Numbered from the stretch's first letter, positions 31,296 to 42,275 are shown. The stretch: DNA of 46,190 nucleotides from Bacteroidaceae bacterium (GCA_017469525.1 JAFUGG010000023.1:1-46190), one strand, 5' to 3'. Notes: generated by a model from the sequence alone, not told the origin. Program-made: numbers and translations.

Positions 31296-34200
31296 ATGAA
31301 GAATATATCAATCAAGTTTTTATTGCTTTGGGTAGCCGTTCTTATTGCGCTGCCTGCAAGCGCACAGCAACGGCGTATCTCTGGTACCGTTTCTGATGAG
31401 ATTGACGTCATCATGGGTGCCAACGTCAAGGAGATAGACAAGAACAACCGTATTGTCAGCCAGGCAGTCACCGATATGAATGGTAACTTTACCATGAATA
31501 TCAAAGACCCCAACAATACGCTCGAGGTTACATTCATGGGCTACAAGAAATGGGCCCAGAAGATTGGAAGCAAGAGCGTGTTCAAGGTGCCTCTGCAAGA
31601 AAATACCAGAGCCATTAAGGAGATAACGGTTCAGGGTAAGAAGCTTGCACCTACCACAGGTCTTGAAGTTCCTGCCCGTGAGTATGCGGGTGCAGTAACT
31701 AAGTTCGATATGAGCGAAGTGGAAGGTCTTGCGTTCGAGTCTGTTGACCAGGCTCTGCAAGGACAGATTCCTGGCCTCGACATTGTGCCCAACTCTGGTA
31801 ACCTGGGTTCCGGTACTACCATGCGCCTGCGCGGTACCTCTACTATTAATGGCAATGCGCAGCCTCTGATTGTCCTCAACGACCACATCTTCGAGCTTCC
31901 TGAGGACGCTCAGGATGTCAACTTCGAAACAATGGACAATGAGGAGCAATTCTCTACCCTGCTCAATGTCAACCCCGAGGATATCGAGAGTATTACTGTC
32001 CTGAAGGATGCCGCCAGTACGGCTAAGTGGGGTGCCAAAGGCTCTAACGGTGTCATCGAAATCAAGACACGCCGTGGTAGCCGAGGCAAGACACGCGTCA
32101 ACTTCACTTATAAGTTCAAAGGCACTTGGCAGCCTTCTGGCTATGAAATGCTGAATGGTGACGGATACACAATGATGCTTAAGGAAGCATACTATAATCC
32201 TAACCACAGGGAGACACAGATACCTGAGTTGGACTACAACCAGAGTCTCACTCATATTTATCCCCACTTCAGCCAGAATACAGACTGGGTGAAGGAGGTG
32301 CAGAGGTTCGGTCAGGAACATAAGTTCACAGTAGCTCTCTCCGGCGGTGGTGACAAGGCTCTCTTCCGCATCAGTGCCAACTACGACAAGAGTACCGGTT
32401 CTATCATAGGCCAGACCCTCAACCGCTTCACGACCACTACGGCTTTGGACTATTATGTAAGTGACCGCATCAAGTTCATGAGCAACATCAACTTGGCCTT
32501 CACTACTAATAATAAGAACTATGGTAACGATATTCTGGCGCGAGCATACAATGCTATGCCCAATATGAGCGTCTATGAATATGAATATCTTGGCGATAAC
32601 AACTACCGCCTCACAGACAACTATTTCAATATGCTGCCCTTGGCTGCTATATATTCTACAGGTACCACCAGCCGCATGACCAACTATGATCCGGACCTTT
32701 ACACTTCCTATGATCTCAGTGACATGTTCCTTAACGGCAACCCCGTTGCCCGTGCGAATAAGGCTTGGTGGAAGCAGAAACAGTACAATCTGACACCGCA
32801 GTTCAGCGTCGAGTACAAACTGCTGGGCAAGGACGATGACCATCATCGCTTGAACTACGTCGGTGACGTACAGCTCAATATCTATAACACGAGCAATGAC
32901 CAGTATTGTCCCAGCGAACTCAGAACCATGGATTGGGTTTGGGGTGGCGACAACGCTGCAAAATTGTCAGACAACGAACGCAACTATGTCAGCAACGATG
33001 AATACAAGTCGCTCGAGTTCACTACTCGTCACGACCTGCGCTACTATTCTGCTTTCAAGAATCGTGACCATAGCTTAGGCGCTTTGGTTCGTTACGAGAT
33101 GGCAACCGGTAACAGTAGCTCTCAGTTGCTCGGTCTGTGGAATGTGCCAAATGGCATTACTGATCCCACAGTTGTGGCACTTCTGCGTTCGGCAAGTTCT
33201 AGCACCAATGAATGGAGATGGCAGACATTCTTTGCCAATGCCCACTACTCTTATAAGGGCAGGTATAATGTCGATGCATCTGCACGCTGGGATGGCAGCA
33301 CAGGCTTCGGCCGCAGCCATAAGTACGGTTTCTTCCCCTCTGCCGGTGTACGTTGGAACATCATTGACGAGGACTTCATGAAGTGGAGCAAGAACTGGTT
33401 GAGTATGCTTGCTGTCCGTGGATCATGGGGTATCACTGGTGGCGGTAATGCAGGTAGCAACCAATATAATAAATATGCAACCAACGGATACTACAACGGT
33501 CACCAGGTTATCACACCTGAAAACCTTTCTTTGGAGCAGCTGCGTTGGGAGAAGACCAGAAAGCTGAATCTCGGCTTCAACGTTGCGTTCCTGAAAGACC
33601 TGATTACCTTCGAAGGTGAGGTTTATGACCACAAGACGACTGACCTACTGATGAACAACCTCCGTATTGCCAGTGCCAATGGTTTCTCAAATCTGGCTAA
33701 GGTTAATGCTGGTGTTCTTCGCAACAAGGGTTGGGAGCTCAACTTCTACACCTCACGTATCTTCAAGGTCGGCAAGTTCTCAATGAAGTTCCGTGGTAAC
33801 ATCGCCCAGAACTTCAATGAGGTAGAGGAAATGAATCCTCTCATCCTGGAAGACCTGAATGGCAGTGAGACTTATCAGCCCGGTAACCTCGCATACAACC
33901 AACGCGTTCAGATTGGTAACGCTCTGGGTTCTATCTATGGCCTCCATTATTTGGGCGTTTACAAGTACGACTACGACCACAATGGTATAACAACCTCTTC
34001 TATCAGCAGCTATGGCTATGCCGAGGCTGACCAGAATGGCGTGACATGGGAACAAGCCCAGAGGAATGGAGATCTGGTATGGGGACAAGGAACTGGTTAT
34101 GATACCCAGGGTAACCCCATTAATACTGCTGCAGCTGCCGAGCGTCGAGGTGAAGTACATACATGTCCCATCGCATTCGACGCAGAAGGCAATATGCTGA

Positions 34201-34850
34201 CCGATGCCAAGGGTATTCCTTTGCCAATGTACTATTGCTACAATGAAGGCTACCGTTATCAGTTCCAAGGCGGTGATGCCATCTACGAGGATATCAACCA
34301 CGATGGTCAGATTGACCGCTATGATATGGTTTACCTCGGCAACTCCAATCCAAAGTGCAACGGTGGTTTCGGCTTCAACATCTTCTATGGAAGGTTGTCT
34401 TTGAATGTCGGCTTCAATTTCCGCATAGGCAATCAGATTGTCAATATGGCTCGTATGAACTTGGAGAGCATGTTGAACAACAAGAACCAGAGTTTTGCTA
34501 CTACTTGGCGTTGGCGTAAGAACGGCGACGAAACCGTTGTGCCTCGCGCTTTGAGCAGTGTCAACGGCTATAAAAGTTACAATTCTCTGCCCAGTGATCG
34601 CTATGTCGAGAATGGCGACTATCTGCGTCTGCAGTATATTCAGCTGAATTATGATTTCGATGCTAAGAAACTCAAGAAGTATGGTCTCAATGCATTGAAG
34701 CTGCATGCATCGCTGGATAATCTTTGGTGCTGGACGAAGTACACTGGTGTCGATCCCGACGTATCCCCCCAGGGATTTGCCGTATCAACTGACAACAACC
34801 GTACACCTCGTGCCAAGTCATTCACTTGCAGTTTAACCCTTGGTTTCTAA
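31296..34850 (+). CDS. SusC/RagA-family TonB-linked outer-membrane transporter (first copy)
   Basis: 1184 residues: signal peptide (about 1-23, ASAQQ), carboxypeptidase-regulatory-like domain (about 26-102, ISGTVSDE, FMGYKKWAQK), a TonB-box-like stretch IKEITVQG (107-114), a plug (about 130-265: DQALQGQIPGLDIVPNSGNL, MRLRGTSTINGNAQPLIVLN, ITVLKDAASTAKWGAKGSNG) and a 22-strand-type barrel ending in Phe (FTCSLTLGF). It imports a ligand captured by the SusD lid. Followed after 13 bp by its susD partner and preceded by a FAS1 lipoprotein. Confidence 0.96.
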   Translation: MKNISIKFLLLWVAVLIALPASAQQRRISGTVSDEIDVIMGANVKEIDKNNRIVSQAVTDMNGNFTMNIKDPNNTLEVTFMGYKKWAQKIGSKSVFKVPLQENTRAIKEITVQGKKLAPTTGLEVPAREYAGAVTKFDMSEVEGLAFESVDQALQGQIPGLDIVPNSGNLGSGTTMRLRGTSTINGNAQPLIVLNDHIFELPEDAQDVNFETMDNEEQFSTLLNVNPEDIESITVLKDAASTAKWGAKGSNGVIEIKTRRGSRGKTRVNFTYKFKGTWQPSGYEMLNGDGYTMMLKEAYYNPNHRETQIPELDYNQSLTHIYPHFSQNTDWVKEVQRFGQEHKFTVALSGGGDKALFRISANYDKSTGSIIGQTLNRFTTTTALDYYVSDRIKFMSNINLAFTTNNKNYGNDILARAYNAMPNMSVYEYEYLGDNNYRLTDNYFNMLPLAAIYSTGTTSRMTNYDPDLYTSYDLSDMFLNGNPVARANKAWWKQKQYNLTPQFSVEYKLLGKDDDHHRLNYVGDVQLNIYNTSNDQYCPSELRTMDWVWGGDNAAKLSDNERNYVSNDEYKSLEFTTRHDLRYYSAFKNRDHSLGALVRYEMATGNSSSQLLGLWNVPNGITDPTVVALLRSASSSTNEWRWQTFFANAHYSYKGRYNVDASARWDGSTGFGRSHKYGFFPSAGVRWNIIDEDFMKWSKNWLSMLAVRGSWGITGGGNAGSNQYNKYATNGYYNGHQVITPENLSLEQLRWEKTRKLNLGFNVAFLKDLITFEGEVYDHKTTDLLMNNLRIASANGFSNLAKVNAGVLRNKGWELNFYTSRIFKVGKFSMKFRGNIAQNFNEVEEMNPLILEDLNGSETYQPGNLAYNQRVQIGNALGSIYGLHYLGVYKYDYDHNGITTSSISSYGYAEADQNGVTWEQAQRNGDLVWGQGTGYDTQGNPINTAAAAERRGEVHTCPIAFDAEGNMLTDAKGIPLPMYYCYNEGYRYQFQGGDAIYEDINHDGQIDRYDMVYLGNSNPKCNGGFGFNIFYGRLSLNVGFNFRIGNQIVNMARMNLESMLNNKNQSFATTWRWRKNGDETVVPRALSSVNGYKSYNSLPSDRYVENGDYLRLQYIQLNYDFDAKKLKKYGLNALKLHASLDNLWCWTKYTGVDPDVSPQGFAVSTDNNRTPRAKSFTCSLTLGF

Positions 34851-34863
34851 AATTGTGACGACT

Positions 34864-36825
34864 ATGAAAAATATCAAAAACATATATCGAGTAGCTGGTC
34901 TTGCAGGACTTTTGGCTCTTGGCACATCTTCTTGTACAGATTGGCTTACTCTCTATCCACAGGATCGTGTTGTAGAAGAGAATTTCTGGGAGGATAAGAA
35001 TGACCTTGAGGGCGTACGTTATGGTGCATATCGTAAGATGGCCCAGACGGTATCAAAGTTCGCCGTATGGGGAGACCTCCGCTCCGATTCCTATGCTATC
35101 AACTCAGTTGAGCATAGTGATCAGAAAAATCGCGACATGTACATTGAAATCATAAACGGTATGCCCGACTCAAGTATGAGTGTGTTTGACTGGGGCGACG
35201 TTTACACGACGATTAACTATTGTAACAAGGTGTTACAGCATGGTGAAGAGGTTCTGGAAAGGGACAAGCAGTTCACGAGTGGCGAATGGGTTCAGATGCG
35301 TGCAGAGATGAAAGCACTTCGTGCCCTGAACTATTTCTATCTTATCAGAGCCTTCAAGGACGTGCCATACACAACAAAGGTGGTTAATAAGGACTCTGAG
35401 GTTGAGTCTTTCCCCCTCACGAATCAACTTGTAATACTGGACTCCATTATCAGTGACTGTGAGAGCGTAAAGGGGCAAGCACGTAACCGCTTTAGCGCCA
35501 CCCGCGACTCCAAGGGCATGATTACCAACTGTGCCATCTATGCCATGTTGGCAGATATGTACCTGTGGCGTGGCTCTCTGCATGAAGGCCGTCATGGTAA
35601 AACAGGAACGGATATTGTCAATGGCGAGGAGGTAAGCCACAGTGTGGCTGACGACTACAATAAAGCAGTCGAATATGCTGACCTCAGCCTCCAGTCATTG
35701 GCAAATCAGACTGCAGAAGAACAAAACAGTATGGGCATAAGCGCTTCGATTGTCGAAACCGAGAGCTATGGACTTGATAATTGTGCAATGATCAAAAATG
35801 ACTTCGAGGGAGTTACTCAGTCAGTTTTGCCAACATTGGAGGCTCAAACCTTAATTTTCAATATAAAAAATAGTCGTGAGAGCATCTTCGAACTGCAATA
35901 TTCCAATTCGGATGGTCTTAAAAATGATTTAGTGAATTCCCTGTACGGATATGGAGACGGGACTCACCTGATGGTTAGCAAAGAGGCAATGGATGCTCTT
36001 TATAATGGTGGTATAGCCGGAAACGAAGACGATGGTGGAAAGTGGGATTCCCGTCTTTGGGTCGGCTGTCAGAACAAGCTAATCGCCGGTTCAGTCCTTG
36101 ACTTATCATCTTCGAATAGCTCAAGTTCACTGGGAGGATCTAATTACTATTGCATGAAATATCAATACGAAGGTATCACAATGGAGGGTAATGCCTCGAA
36201 CAGAGAAATAAAGAGTCTGCATTATGAGTCTTCGGCTTATAATAACTGGATTATTTATCGCATGACCGATGTTATGTTGATAAAGGCTGAGGCGCTCGCT
36301 TGTCTTGGCGGTTCTACCCAAAAGAATTTGTCTAAGGCTATATGTAATGCCATCCATCGTCGTTCGTATTGTAACTATCAGGATGGTACGAAGCTTCCCA
36401 GCACTGATGCCACAGAAGGTACAATTGGCAACGTCTATGGCGCACAAAAGAAGGCGAAGAACGGCATTACCATTCCAGTCGAAATCGTTTATGTCATGAA
36501 CGAACGTCAGATTGAGCTGATTGGCGAAGGCAAGCGCTGGTTCGACCTGGTGCGTCTGGCAGAGCGTTGCAACTCCCAGAGTCAGGCAAAGAGCGATCCG
36601 GATGACCCGCGCGAGAAAGGAGTCAAGAATGGCAAGTCAGGTATGGAGGCCGTCGTTGAGTTGTTCCTCGGCACAGGTTCCAATGGCAGTTATGCTACGA
36701 CTCTGGTCAACCGTTTCAAGAACCGTTATGGCATGTATTGCCCCATATATTATATGGAGGTGAAGGCAAGCAACGGTGCCATCGAGCAGAACCCCGTATG
36801 GAACAAGTCTAAGTATGAGCAGTAA
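34864..36825 (+). CDS. SusD/RagB-family surface lipoprotein (first copy)
   Basis: 653 residues from ATG 34864 (MKNIKNIYRV); an ATG eight codons upstream overlaps susC and lacks a signal. The lipoprotein signal ends TSSC (Cys24). Family features: LYPQDRVVEENFWEDKNDLE near the N-terminus, MRAEMKALRALNYFYLIRAF with the TPR-type helix, YRMTDVMLIKAEAL, and MNERQIELIGEGKRWFDLVR near the C-terminus. Forms the ligand-binding lid of the SusC transporter upstream. Confidence 0.96.
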   Translation: MKNIKNIYRVAGLAGLLALGTSSCTDWLTLYPQDRVVEENFWEDKNDLEGVRYGAYRKMAQTVSKFAVWGDLRSDSYAINSVEHSDQKNRDMYIEIINGMPDSSMSVFDWGDVYTTINYCNKVLQHGEEVLERDKQFTSGEWVQMRAEMKALRALNYFYLIRAFKDVPYTTKVVNKDSEVESFPLTNQLVILDSIISDCESVKGQARNRFSATRDSKGMITNCAIYAMLADMYLWRGSLHEGRHGKTGTDIVNGEEVSHSVADDYNKAVEYADLSLQSLANQTAEEQNSMGISASIVETESYGLDNCAMIKNDFEGVTQSVLPTLEAQTLIFNIKNSRESIFELQYSNSDGLKNDLVNSLYGYGDGTHLMVSKEAMDALYNGGIAGNEDDGGKWDSRLWVGCQNKLIAGSVLDLSSSNSSSSLGGSNYYCMKYQYEGITMEGNASNREIKSLHYESSAYNNWIIYRMTDVMLIKAEALACLGGSTQKNLSKAICNAIHRRSYCNYQDGTKLPSTDATEGTIGNVYGAQKKAKNGITIPVEIVYVMNERQIELIGEGKRWFDLVRLAERCNSQSQAKSDPDDPREKGVKNGKSGMEAVVELFLGTGSNGSYATTLVNRFKNRYGMYCPIYYMEVKASNGAIEQNPVWNKSKYEQ

Positions 36826-36865
36826 GAGTGAATTATTAGATATCAGTTATAAAAGCATACATAAT

Positions 36866-38830
36866 ATGGCTAATAACAGAATTAACAGATACATCGGTGC
36901 AATAGTCGTAGGCACGGTCCTGGTGGCAGTGCCGGGTTGCACCGACACATGGGACGACCATTATAATAATGATCCTGCCTCAGGGACAACGCTTACGTTG
37001 TGGGATTTGATTAAGGACAATCCTGACTTCAGCCGTTTTGCGGATATTGCAAAGCATGCAAAATACTATAAGGACAACACTCATGCAGTGTCTACCTATA
37101 CATATGCGGATATCCTCGATGGTGCTCAGGTAAACACCGTCTGGGTTCCAGACAACAGTGTGTTGACGGAAGAAGAGTATAAGAAGTGGATGGATATGTT
37201 AGACGAGAACAGAGAAGGAAGGGATGCCAATGATGGCTACAACGTTCAGCAGCAGTTCCTTGGCAACCATATTGCTCTCTGGCGCCATAACATCTCCGAT
37301 GCTAAAGTTGACACCGTGAAGATGTTAAATGGCAAGAATCTGGAGTTTGATATGTTAAATATGGAACTTGCAGGTGTTCCTCTTGGAGATGCTGACGAAT
37401 ACAACATTCCTGCCGTCAATGGCGTGTTGCATGTCCTTAAGGGTGTCGCTCCGTTCCACTACAACTTCTATGAGACGCTCAAGTTCACGTCTCCTCGGAC
37501 GAAGTTCGGAGAGTATGTCGTAAGTAAGGACACTACTTACTTCTCTTCAAGTGCCAGCATCGAAGGCTTGCCCGACGAGAATGGCAACCCGACCTATGTT
37601 GACAGTGTGTACTTCACATCAAACCGTCTGTTTGAGACTAGAAACTATCTTCCTGATGAAGGAAGAGAGAAATGTCAGATGGCAGAAAAGTGCTTTTTCG
37701 CCCGCATCAACAATGAGGACTCGGTGTTCGTGATGCTGATGCCTACCGATAAGGCATGGGATGATACATATGAGAAACTGAAGCCCGCTTATGTCTATGC
37801 AGCTGTTTACGAAGACAAGGTAAAGAGTGATGCAAGTGATAAAACCTTGTACATCCCGAAGCAGGATGCAGATTCATTGCAGGATATGAGTATTAAGATG
37901 GATATGATAGCACCTCTCGTCTTCAATATTCATAAGCAGCCGAAGAGGGGCGGTTCTGAGATGTGGACACTTGATTTGTTCAAGGAGTATAAAGGAAATG
38001 GCACCAATCCAGACAGCCGTGAAGACTATTTGCTCAACACCTATGGCGACACTCTTCGTTCCATCAAGGGCGAGTGGGATAAGGCAAGTCTTTTCGGTGA
38101 TGTGGAACCCACAGACATGAGTAATGGTATTGCCTACGAAGTTGACTCATGGAACTTCCCCCGTGCATTCTACGCTCCTGATGTGGAAGTCGAGGTTGAT
38201 GCTGAAGGAATGTTCTATAACTATAAGAAATACGAGTCCAAGTTAGGTAGCAGTACCCAGAGATATACGTTCTCGAACGAAGCTTTCAAAGAAGTGACGG
38301 ATGTCTATGGTAAGGTTAGCAACAATAACTTCTACCATTTTGTGGGCACAGGCCCAACCGCATCTCCCAAGATAGAGATTAAGCTCTTTGGCAACACCCC
38401 CAGCGCATACGTTCCCAATGCACAAGTCATGAGTGGTAAGTATGATATCCAGCTTGTGCTTGTACCCCGTTGGTATGTTGACATTGCCAAAGCATCGGAG
38501 ATTGACGACTACTATCTCGATCCCGAGTCTGAAGAAATGCAGTATATTCTGAGTCACAACAAGTACAAGTTCAAGACACAGATTTCGTATTGTAATGGTG
38601 CATCCAGCGGAAAAGACAAGACTACGACGGCAGTGACACGTGAGTCTGATGGTACGAAGGTTGATACTGTAACTGTTGCAGAGAATTTCGAATTCCCGTA
38701 TTCTTATAAGAATATGCGTTTCTCTTATCCGACCCTTATCCTTGAGGAAAGCATCAAGTCGAGCGAAGCCAGTCAAGGTTACCTATATGATATTGTCATA
38801 GATAAAATTATTCTTAAGAGAAAAGATTAG
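36866..38830 (+). CDS. Fasciclin (FAS1)-domain surface lipoprotein (second)
   Basis: 654 residues from ATG 36866 (MANNRINRYIG), chosen because it gives a lipoprotein signal ending VAVPGC (Cys25). The frame is open upstream into susD. Two FAS1-like units: NTVWVPDNSVLTEEEYKKWM (about 89) with NGVLHVLKGVAPF (about 188) as the end of the first, and VFVMLMPTDKAWDDTYEKL (about 286) for the second. The C-terminal third looks like a separate beta-rich domain (VPRWYVDIAK, SYPTLILEE) that I cannot name. It lies between susD-1 and susC-2, repeating the FAS1-SusC-SusD pattern. Confidence 0.85.
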   Translation: MANNRINRYIGAIVVGTVLVAVPGCTDTWDDHYNNDPASGTTLTLWDLIKDNPDFSRFADIAKHAKYYKDNTHAVSTYTYADILDGAQVNTVWVPDNSVLTEEEYKKWMDMLDENREGRDANDGYNVQQQFLGNHIALWRHNISDAKVDTVKMLNGKNLEFDMLNMELAGVPLGDADEYNIPAVNGVLHVLKGVAPFHYNFYETLKFTSPRTKFGEYVVSKDTTYFSSSASIEGLPDENGNPTYVDSVYFTSNRLFETRNYLPDEGREKCQMAEKCFFARINNEDSVFVMLMPTDKAWDDTYEKLKPAYVYAAVYEDKVKSDASDKTLYIPKQDADSLQDMSIKMDMIAPLVFNIHKQPKRGGSEMWTLDLFKEYKGNGTNPDSREDYLLNTYGDTLRSIKGEWDKASLFGDVEPTDMSNGIAYEVDSWNFPRAFYAPDVEVEVDAEGMFYNYKKYESKLGSSTQRYTFSNEAFKEVTDVYGKVSNNNFYHFVGTGPTASPKIEIKLFGNTPSAYVPNAQVMSGKYDIQLVLVPRWYVDIAKASEIDDYYLDPESEEMQYILSHNKYKFKTQISYCNGASSGKDKTTTAVTRESDGTKVDTVTVAENFEFPYSYKNMRFSYPTLILEESIKSSEASQGYLYDIVIDKIILKRKD

Positions 38831-38860
38831 CTTGTCCCATTGTAATACGATAGCAGAATT

Positions 38861-41800
38861 ATGAAAAAGGAATTCAAAAATACATTCTTGCATAAGACTT
38901 TGGGTATAAGTCTATGCTTCATGGCTCTTCCCTGTCTCTGCATGTCAACTGCTTATGCGCAGGATGAGATTGAAGAAGAAGAGGTGGTCGTAAAAAAGAT
39001 CACAAAGGCGAAGAAGGAAAAGACGTATGAGATGAAAGAGGTGACAGGCTTCGTGACTGACGATGCGACCGGTGAACCGATGGGTGGCGTTCGCATCCAG
39101 GCATTGGGCTTGGAGAGGTATTCTACCCTTACAGAGGAGGACGGCAGTTACAAGTTGTCTATCCCTGTCTTCTCAGATGCCGTCTATGTTTATGCTGAGG
39201 GTTACAATCCTCTGCAGGTTGCGGTCAAGGACGGCATAGCTGATGCCAACCTGATTGCTTCCAACTTCAACGGCTCTTTCACGGATGGAACGTCCATCAT
39301 CTCAGAGAGGACTGCCTATGTTGACGAGAGCAGCGGTGTTTCCGTCGATCAGGACATAGAGCGCTTGTTGGCCGGTGATGTCCGTACGATATTGCGAAAT
39401 GGCATTCCAGGCATCGGTTCTTATATGAGCATTCGTGGTGTGAACTCCATTAATGCCAATGCCCAGCCTCTGATTATCCTGGATGGCAACATGATTGACC
39501 CCCAGTACGATCGCGTGACGATGCACGAGGGCTTCTACAACAACCTGCTTGCGGGCATTGATCCCGAGAACATTGAGAAGGTGGAGGTCATCAAGAACGC
39601 TACAGCGCTCTATGGAGCCAAGGGTGGCAATGGTGTCATCAAGATTACAACCAAACGTGGCAAGAGCATGGCAACGAAGATTGGCGTGCGTATCTATGGT
39701 GGCGTAGAACTTACTCCCAAAACTCTCAGCGTTCTCAGTGGCGACCAGTACAGCGCTTATCTGAGCGACATGGTCAGCACCATAAAGAACATGTCGGCAA
39801 GCAGTCTGAGTACGTATGCATTCTTGGACAAGAGCCCTTCCAACTACTACCGCAAAGTCTTCAGCAACAACACCGACTGGCAGAAGGACATGTATCGCAG
39901 CGCCATGACCCAGAACTACAAGATTAACGTAGAGGGTGGTGATGAGGTCGGTATGTATGCCCTCTCCTTGGGTTACACCAAATCCAATTCCACGGGTAAG
40001 GGAACGGACTTCAGCCGTCTGAACCTCCGCTTCAATACGGATATTCAGATTTTCGAGAAGTTGCGCACAGGATTGGATATTGCTTACAATCAGGTGAGCT
40101 ATAATATCCTCGACAATGGATGGAGCGAAGACTATAGCATGCAGAACATCGGCTCTACCAATGTGCTCGGCCTCATTCAGGCTCCTTTCATCAGTCCGTA
40201 TTCCTATTATTATGATGAAAACTCAACGGCTGCGTATTCCGGCGACCGTCTTGCTTTGTCGTCAGACTATGCCGGCAAGTATGCCAGCAGCAGCTACAAC
40301 TGGGTGGCCAATCCCTTCCGTTTCCCCCTCACGCTTGGCGATAACGGCATCAATGAGGCCCTCCGCAACCCCTATTGGATCTTGGAGAACTCTCCTGGCC
40401 AGAACAAGAACTATGCCCAGTCAACGCAGATTGACTTGAATGTCAGCCCGAAGTATCAGGTCACAAAGACGTTCAGCATCAGCGACCGCTTCAACTTCCT
40501 GATGACACGTAACAGCGAGAAGTACTTCCTGCCTGTCAATGGTACGACCAACTATTTCCTTAAGGACTTGGGCGAAATCAATGCTGTGCAGAAGACCCTC
40601 TTCTCCAAGGAGACCACGTTGCAGAACGACCTGCGTCTCGACTGGCGCAACATCTATGGTGCTCACACCGTCAATGTGTTTGGCGGATGGCGTTACAACA
40701 ACTACTCCTATAGCTACAATTATATGCGTGGTTATAACAACGAGAACGATAAACTGCCTATCATGAACAAGAACATGGCCTACCTCAACTATGACGGTAC
40801 CAATGACAACTGGATTGATATGGCTCTGTATCTCGATGCCAACTATAACTATGCTAACCGCTATTTCGCTGATTTCGCTTTGAGCATGCAGTCCAGCAGC
40901 CGCTTCGGTAAGAACACGGAGAAAGGCATCAAGTTGGGTGGTGTCAGCTGGGGTATCTTCCCGTCATTACAGTTGGGTTGGATTATTACCAACGAGAAGT
41001 GGTTCCCCTCTACCAAGGGTGCTGTCAACTACCTGAAGCTGACTGCAGGCTTTGACCAGAGCGGTAATGACGACCTCGACTACTATGCAGCCCGTACCTA
41101 TTGGGAGAGTATGAAGGTCACTAACAACACGGTAGGTCTTTACCTCAACAATATTGAGAACAGTTCTATCCAGTGGGAGACGACAACGAAGTGGAATGTG
41201 GCTCTGCAGGGTGTGTTCCTCAAGAACCGCCTCACTGCCGGCATCGACCTCTTCTGGCACAAGACCACCGACCTGCTCACCGTCAGAGAGCTTCACTTCA
41301 TGTCTGGTATGAAGAAATACTGGACCAACGAAGGCGCTCTCACGAACCGCGGCTTTGAGTTCCATGCCAATGCTGCACTCATCAACAGGAAGAACTGGAA
41401 GTGGGAGCTTGGTGCTTCTTTGGGGCACTACAACAACCTCATTAAGGAACTTCCCGACAGCCCCTCCAACTGGTTCAGGGTTGGCGACAAGATGGTACAC
41501 GGCTACACCTCCAGCATCTACGGAGAAGACAATGTCCTGACGGCAGTCGGCGAATCTGTCGGCAGCTTCTGGGGCTGGGAGACCAATGGTATCATTCGCG
41601 ATGACGCTCAAGCCAGAGAGGCTGGCGCGCTCGGCTACCTCAAATATCCCACAGGCCTGAAGGAAGAAGGCAAGAAGTACTCTGACTTCAAGGCCGGCGA
41701 TGTCCTCTTTGTCGACCAGAATGGTGATGGTGTCATCGATGAGCACGACAAGGTTGTCATCGGCAATCCCAATCCCGACATCTATGGTAACATCTACAGC

Positions 41801-42271
41801 AGCCTGACATGGAAGGACCTGCGTCTTGACGTCAACTTCAAGTATAGCCTCGGAAATGATGTCTATAACTATCAGCGCAGCGAACTGGAAGGCCTGAACA
41901 CCACTTACAACCAGACCACGGCTGCTTTGCGTCGTTGGACTTATGAAGGTCAGAACACCGACATGCCTAAGGCTTGCTATACCGACAGCGAGGACTGGCG
42001 CAACAATGAGCGCATGAGCGACCGTTGGGTCGAGGACGGCAGCTACCTTAAGCTCAAGAATGTGCGTCTCACCTATAAGATTCCTTACAGCAACAGCTGG
42101 CTGCTTGGCCTGAAGGTATGGGGCGAGGGCAACAACCTCTTCACCGTCACCAAGTACTTGGGCACCGATCCTGAGATGAGTTGCCGCAACAGCAGCCTGT
42201 ATCAGGGAATCGATACTGGTCTCCTCCCGAGTGGCCGTAGTTTCAATGTTGGTGTCTCAATCAACCTCTAA
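38861..42271 (+). CDS. SusC/RagA-family TonB-linked outer-membrane transporter (second copy)
   Basis: 1136 residues: signal peptide (about 1-33, STAYAQ), then an acidic stretch EIEEEEVVVKKITK (36-49) before the carboxypeptidase-regulatory-like domain (about 60-135: VTGFVTDDATGEPMGGVRIQ). Plug (about 150-270: SVDQDIERLLAGDVRTILRN, YMSIRGVNSINANAQPLIIL, EVIKNATALYGAKGGNGVIK) and barrel, ending VGVSINL. In SusC-1 the TonB-box-like motif follows the regulatory domain; here the only similar motif (EEEVVV) precedes it. Follows the second FAS1 gene by 30 bp and is followed by susD-2. Confidence 0.96.
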   Translation: MKKEFKNTFLHKTLGISLCFMALPCLCMSTAYAQDEIEEEEVVVKKITKAKKEKTYEMKEVTGFVTDDATGEPMGGVRIQALGLERYSTLTEEDGSYKLSIPVFSDAVYVYAEGYNPLQVAVKDGIADANLIASNFNGSFTDGTSIISERTAYVDESSGVSVDQDIERLLAGDVRTILRNGIPGIGSYMSIRGVNSINANAQPLIILDGNMIDPQYDRVTMHEGFYNNLLAGIDPENIEKVEVIKNATALYGAKGGNGVIKITTKRGKSMATKIGVRIYGGVELTPKTLSVLSGDQYSAYLSDMVSTIKNMSASSLSTYAFLDKSPSNYYRKVFSNNTDWQKDMYRSAMTQNYKINVEGGDEVGMYALSLGYTKSNSTGKGTDFSRLNLRFNTDIQIFEKLRTGLDIAYNQVSYNILDNGWSEDYSMQNIGSTNVLGLIQAPFISPYSYYYDENSTAAYSGDRLALSSDYAGKYASSSYNWVANPFRFPLTLGDNGINEALRNPYWILENSPGQNKNYAQSTQIDLNVSPKYQVTKTFSISDRFNFLMTRNSEKYFLPVNGTTNYFLKDLGEINAVQKTLFSKETTLQNDLRLDWRNIYGAHTVNVFGGWRYNNYSYSYNYMRGYNNENDKLPIMNKNMAYLNYDGTNDNWIDMALYLDANYNYANRYFADFALSMQSSSRFGKNTEKGIKLGGVSWGIFPSLQLGWIITNEKWFPSTKGAVNYLKLTAGFDQSGNDDLDYYAARTYWESMKVTNNTVGLYLNNIENSSIQWETTTKWNVALQGVFLKNRLTAGIDLFWHKTTDLLTVRELHFMSGMKKYWTNEGALTNRGFEFHANAALINRKNWKWELGASLGHYNNLIKELPDSPSNWFRVGDKMVHGYTSSIYGEDNVLTAVGESVGSFWGWETNGIIRDDAQAREAGALGYLKYPTGLKEEGKKYSDFKAGDVLFVDQNGDGVIDEHDKVVIGNPNPDIYGNIYSSLTWKDLRLDVNFKYSLGNDVYNYQRSELEGLNTTYNQTTAALRRWTYEGQNTDMPKACYTDSEDWRNNERMSDRWVEDGSYLKLKNVRLTYKIPYSNSWLLGLKVWGEGNNLFTVTKYLGTDPEMSCRNSSLYQGIDTGLLPSGRSFNVGVSINL

Positions 42272-42275
42272 TACA

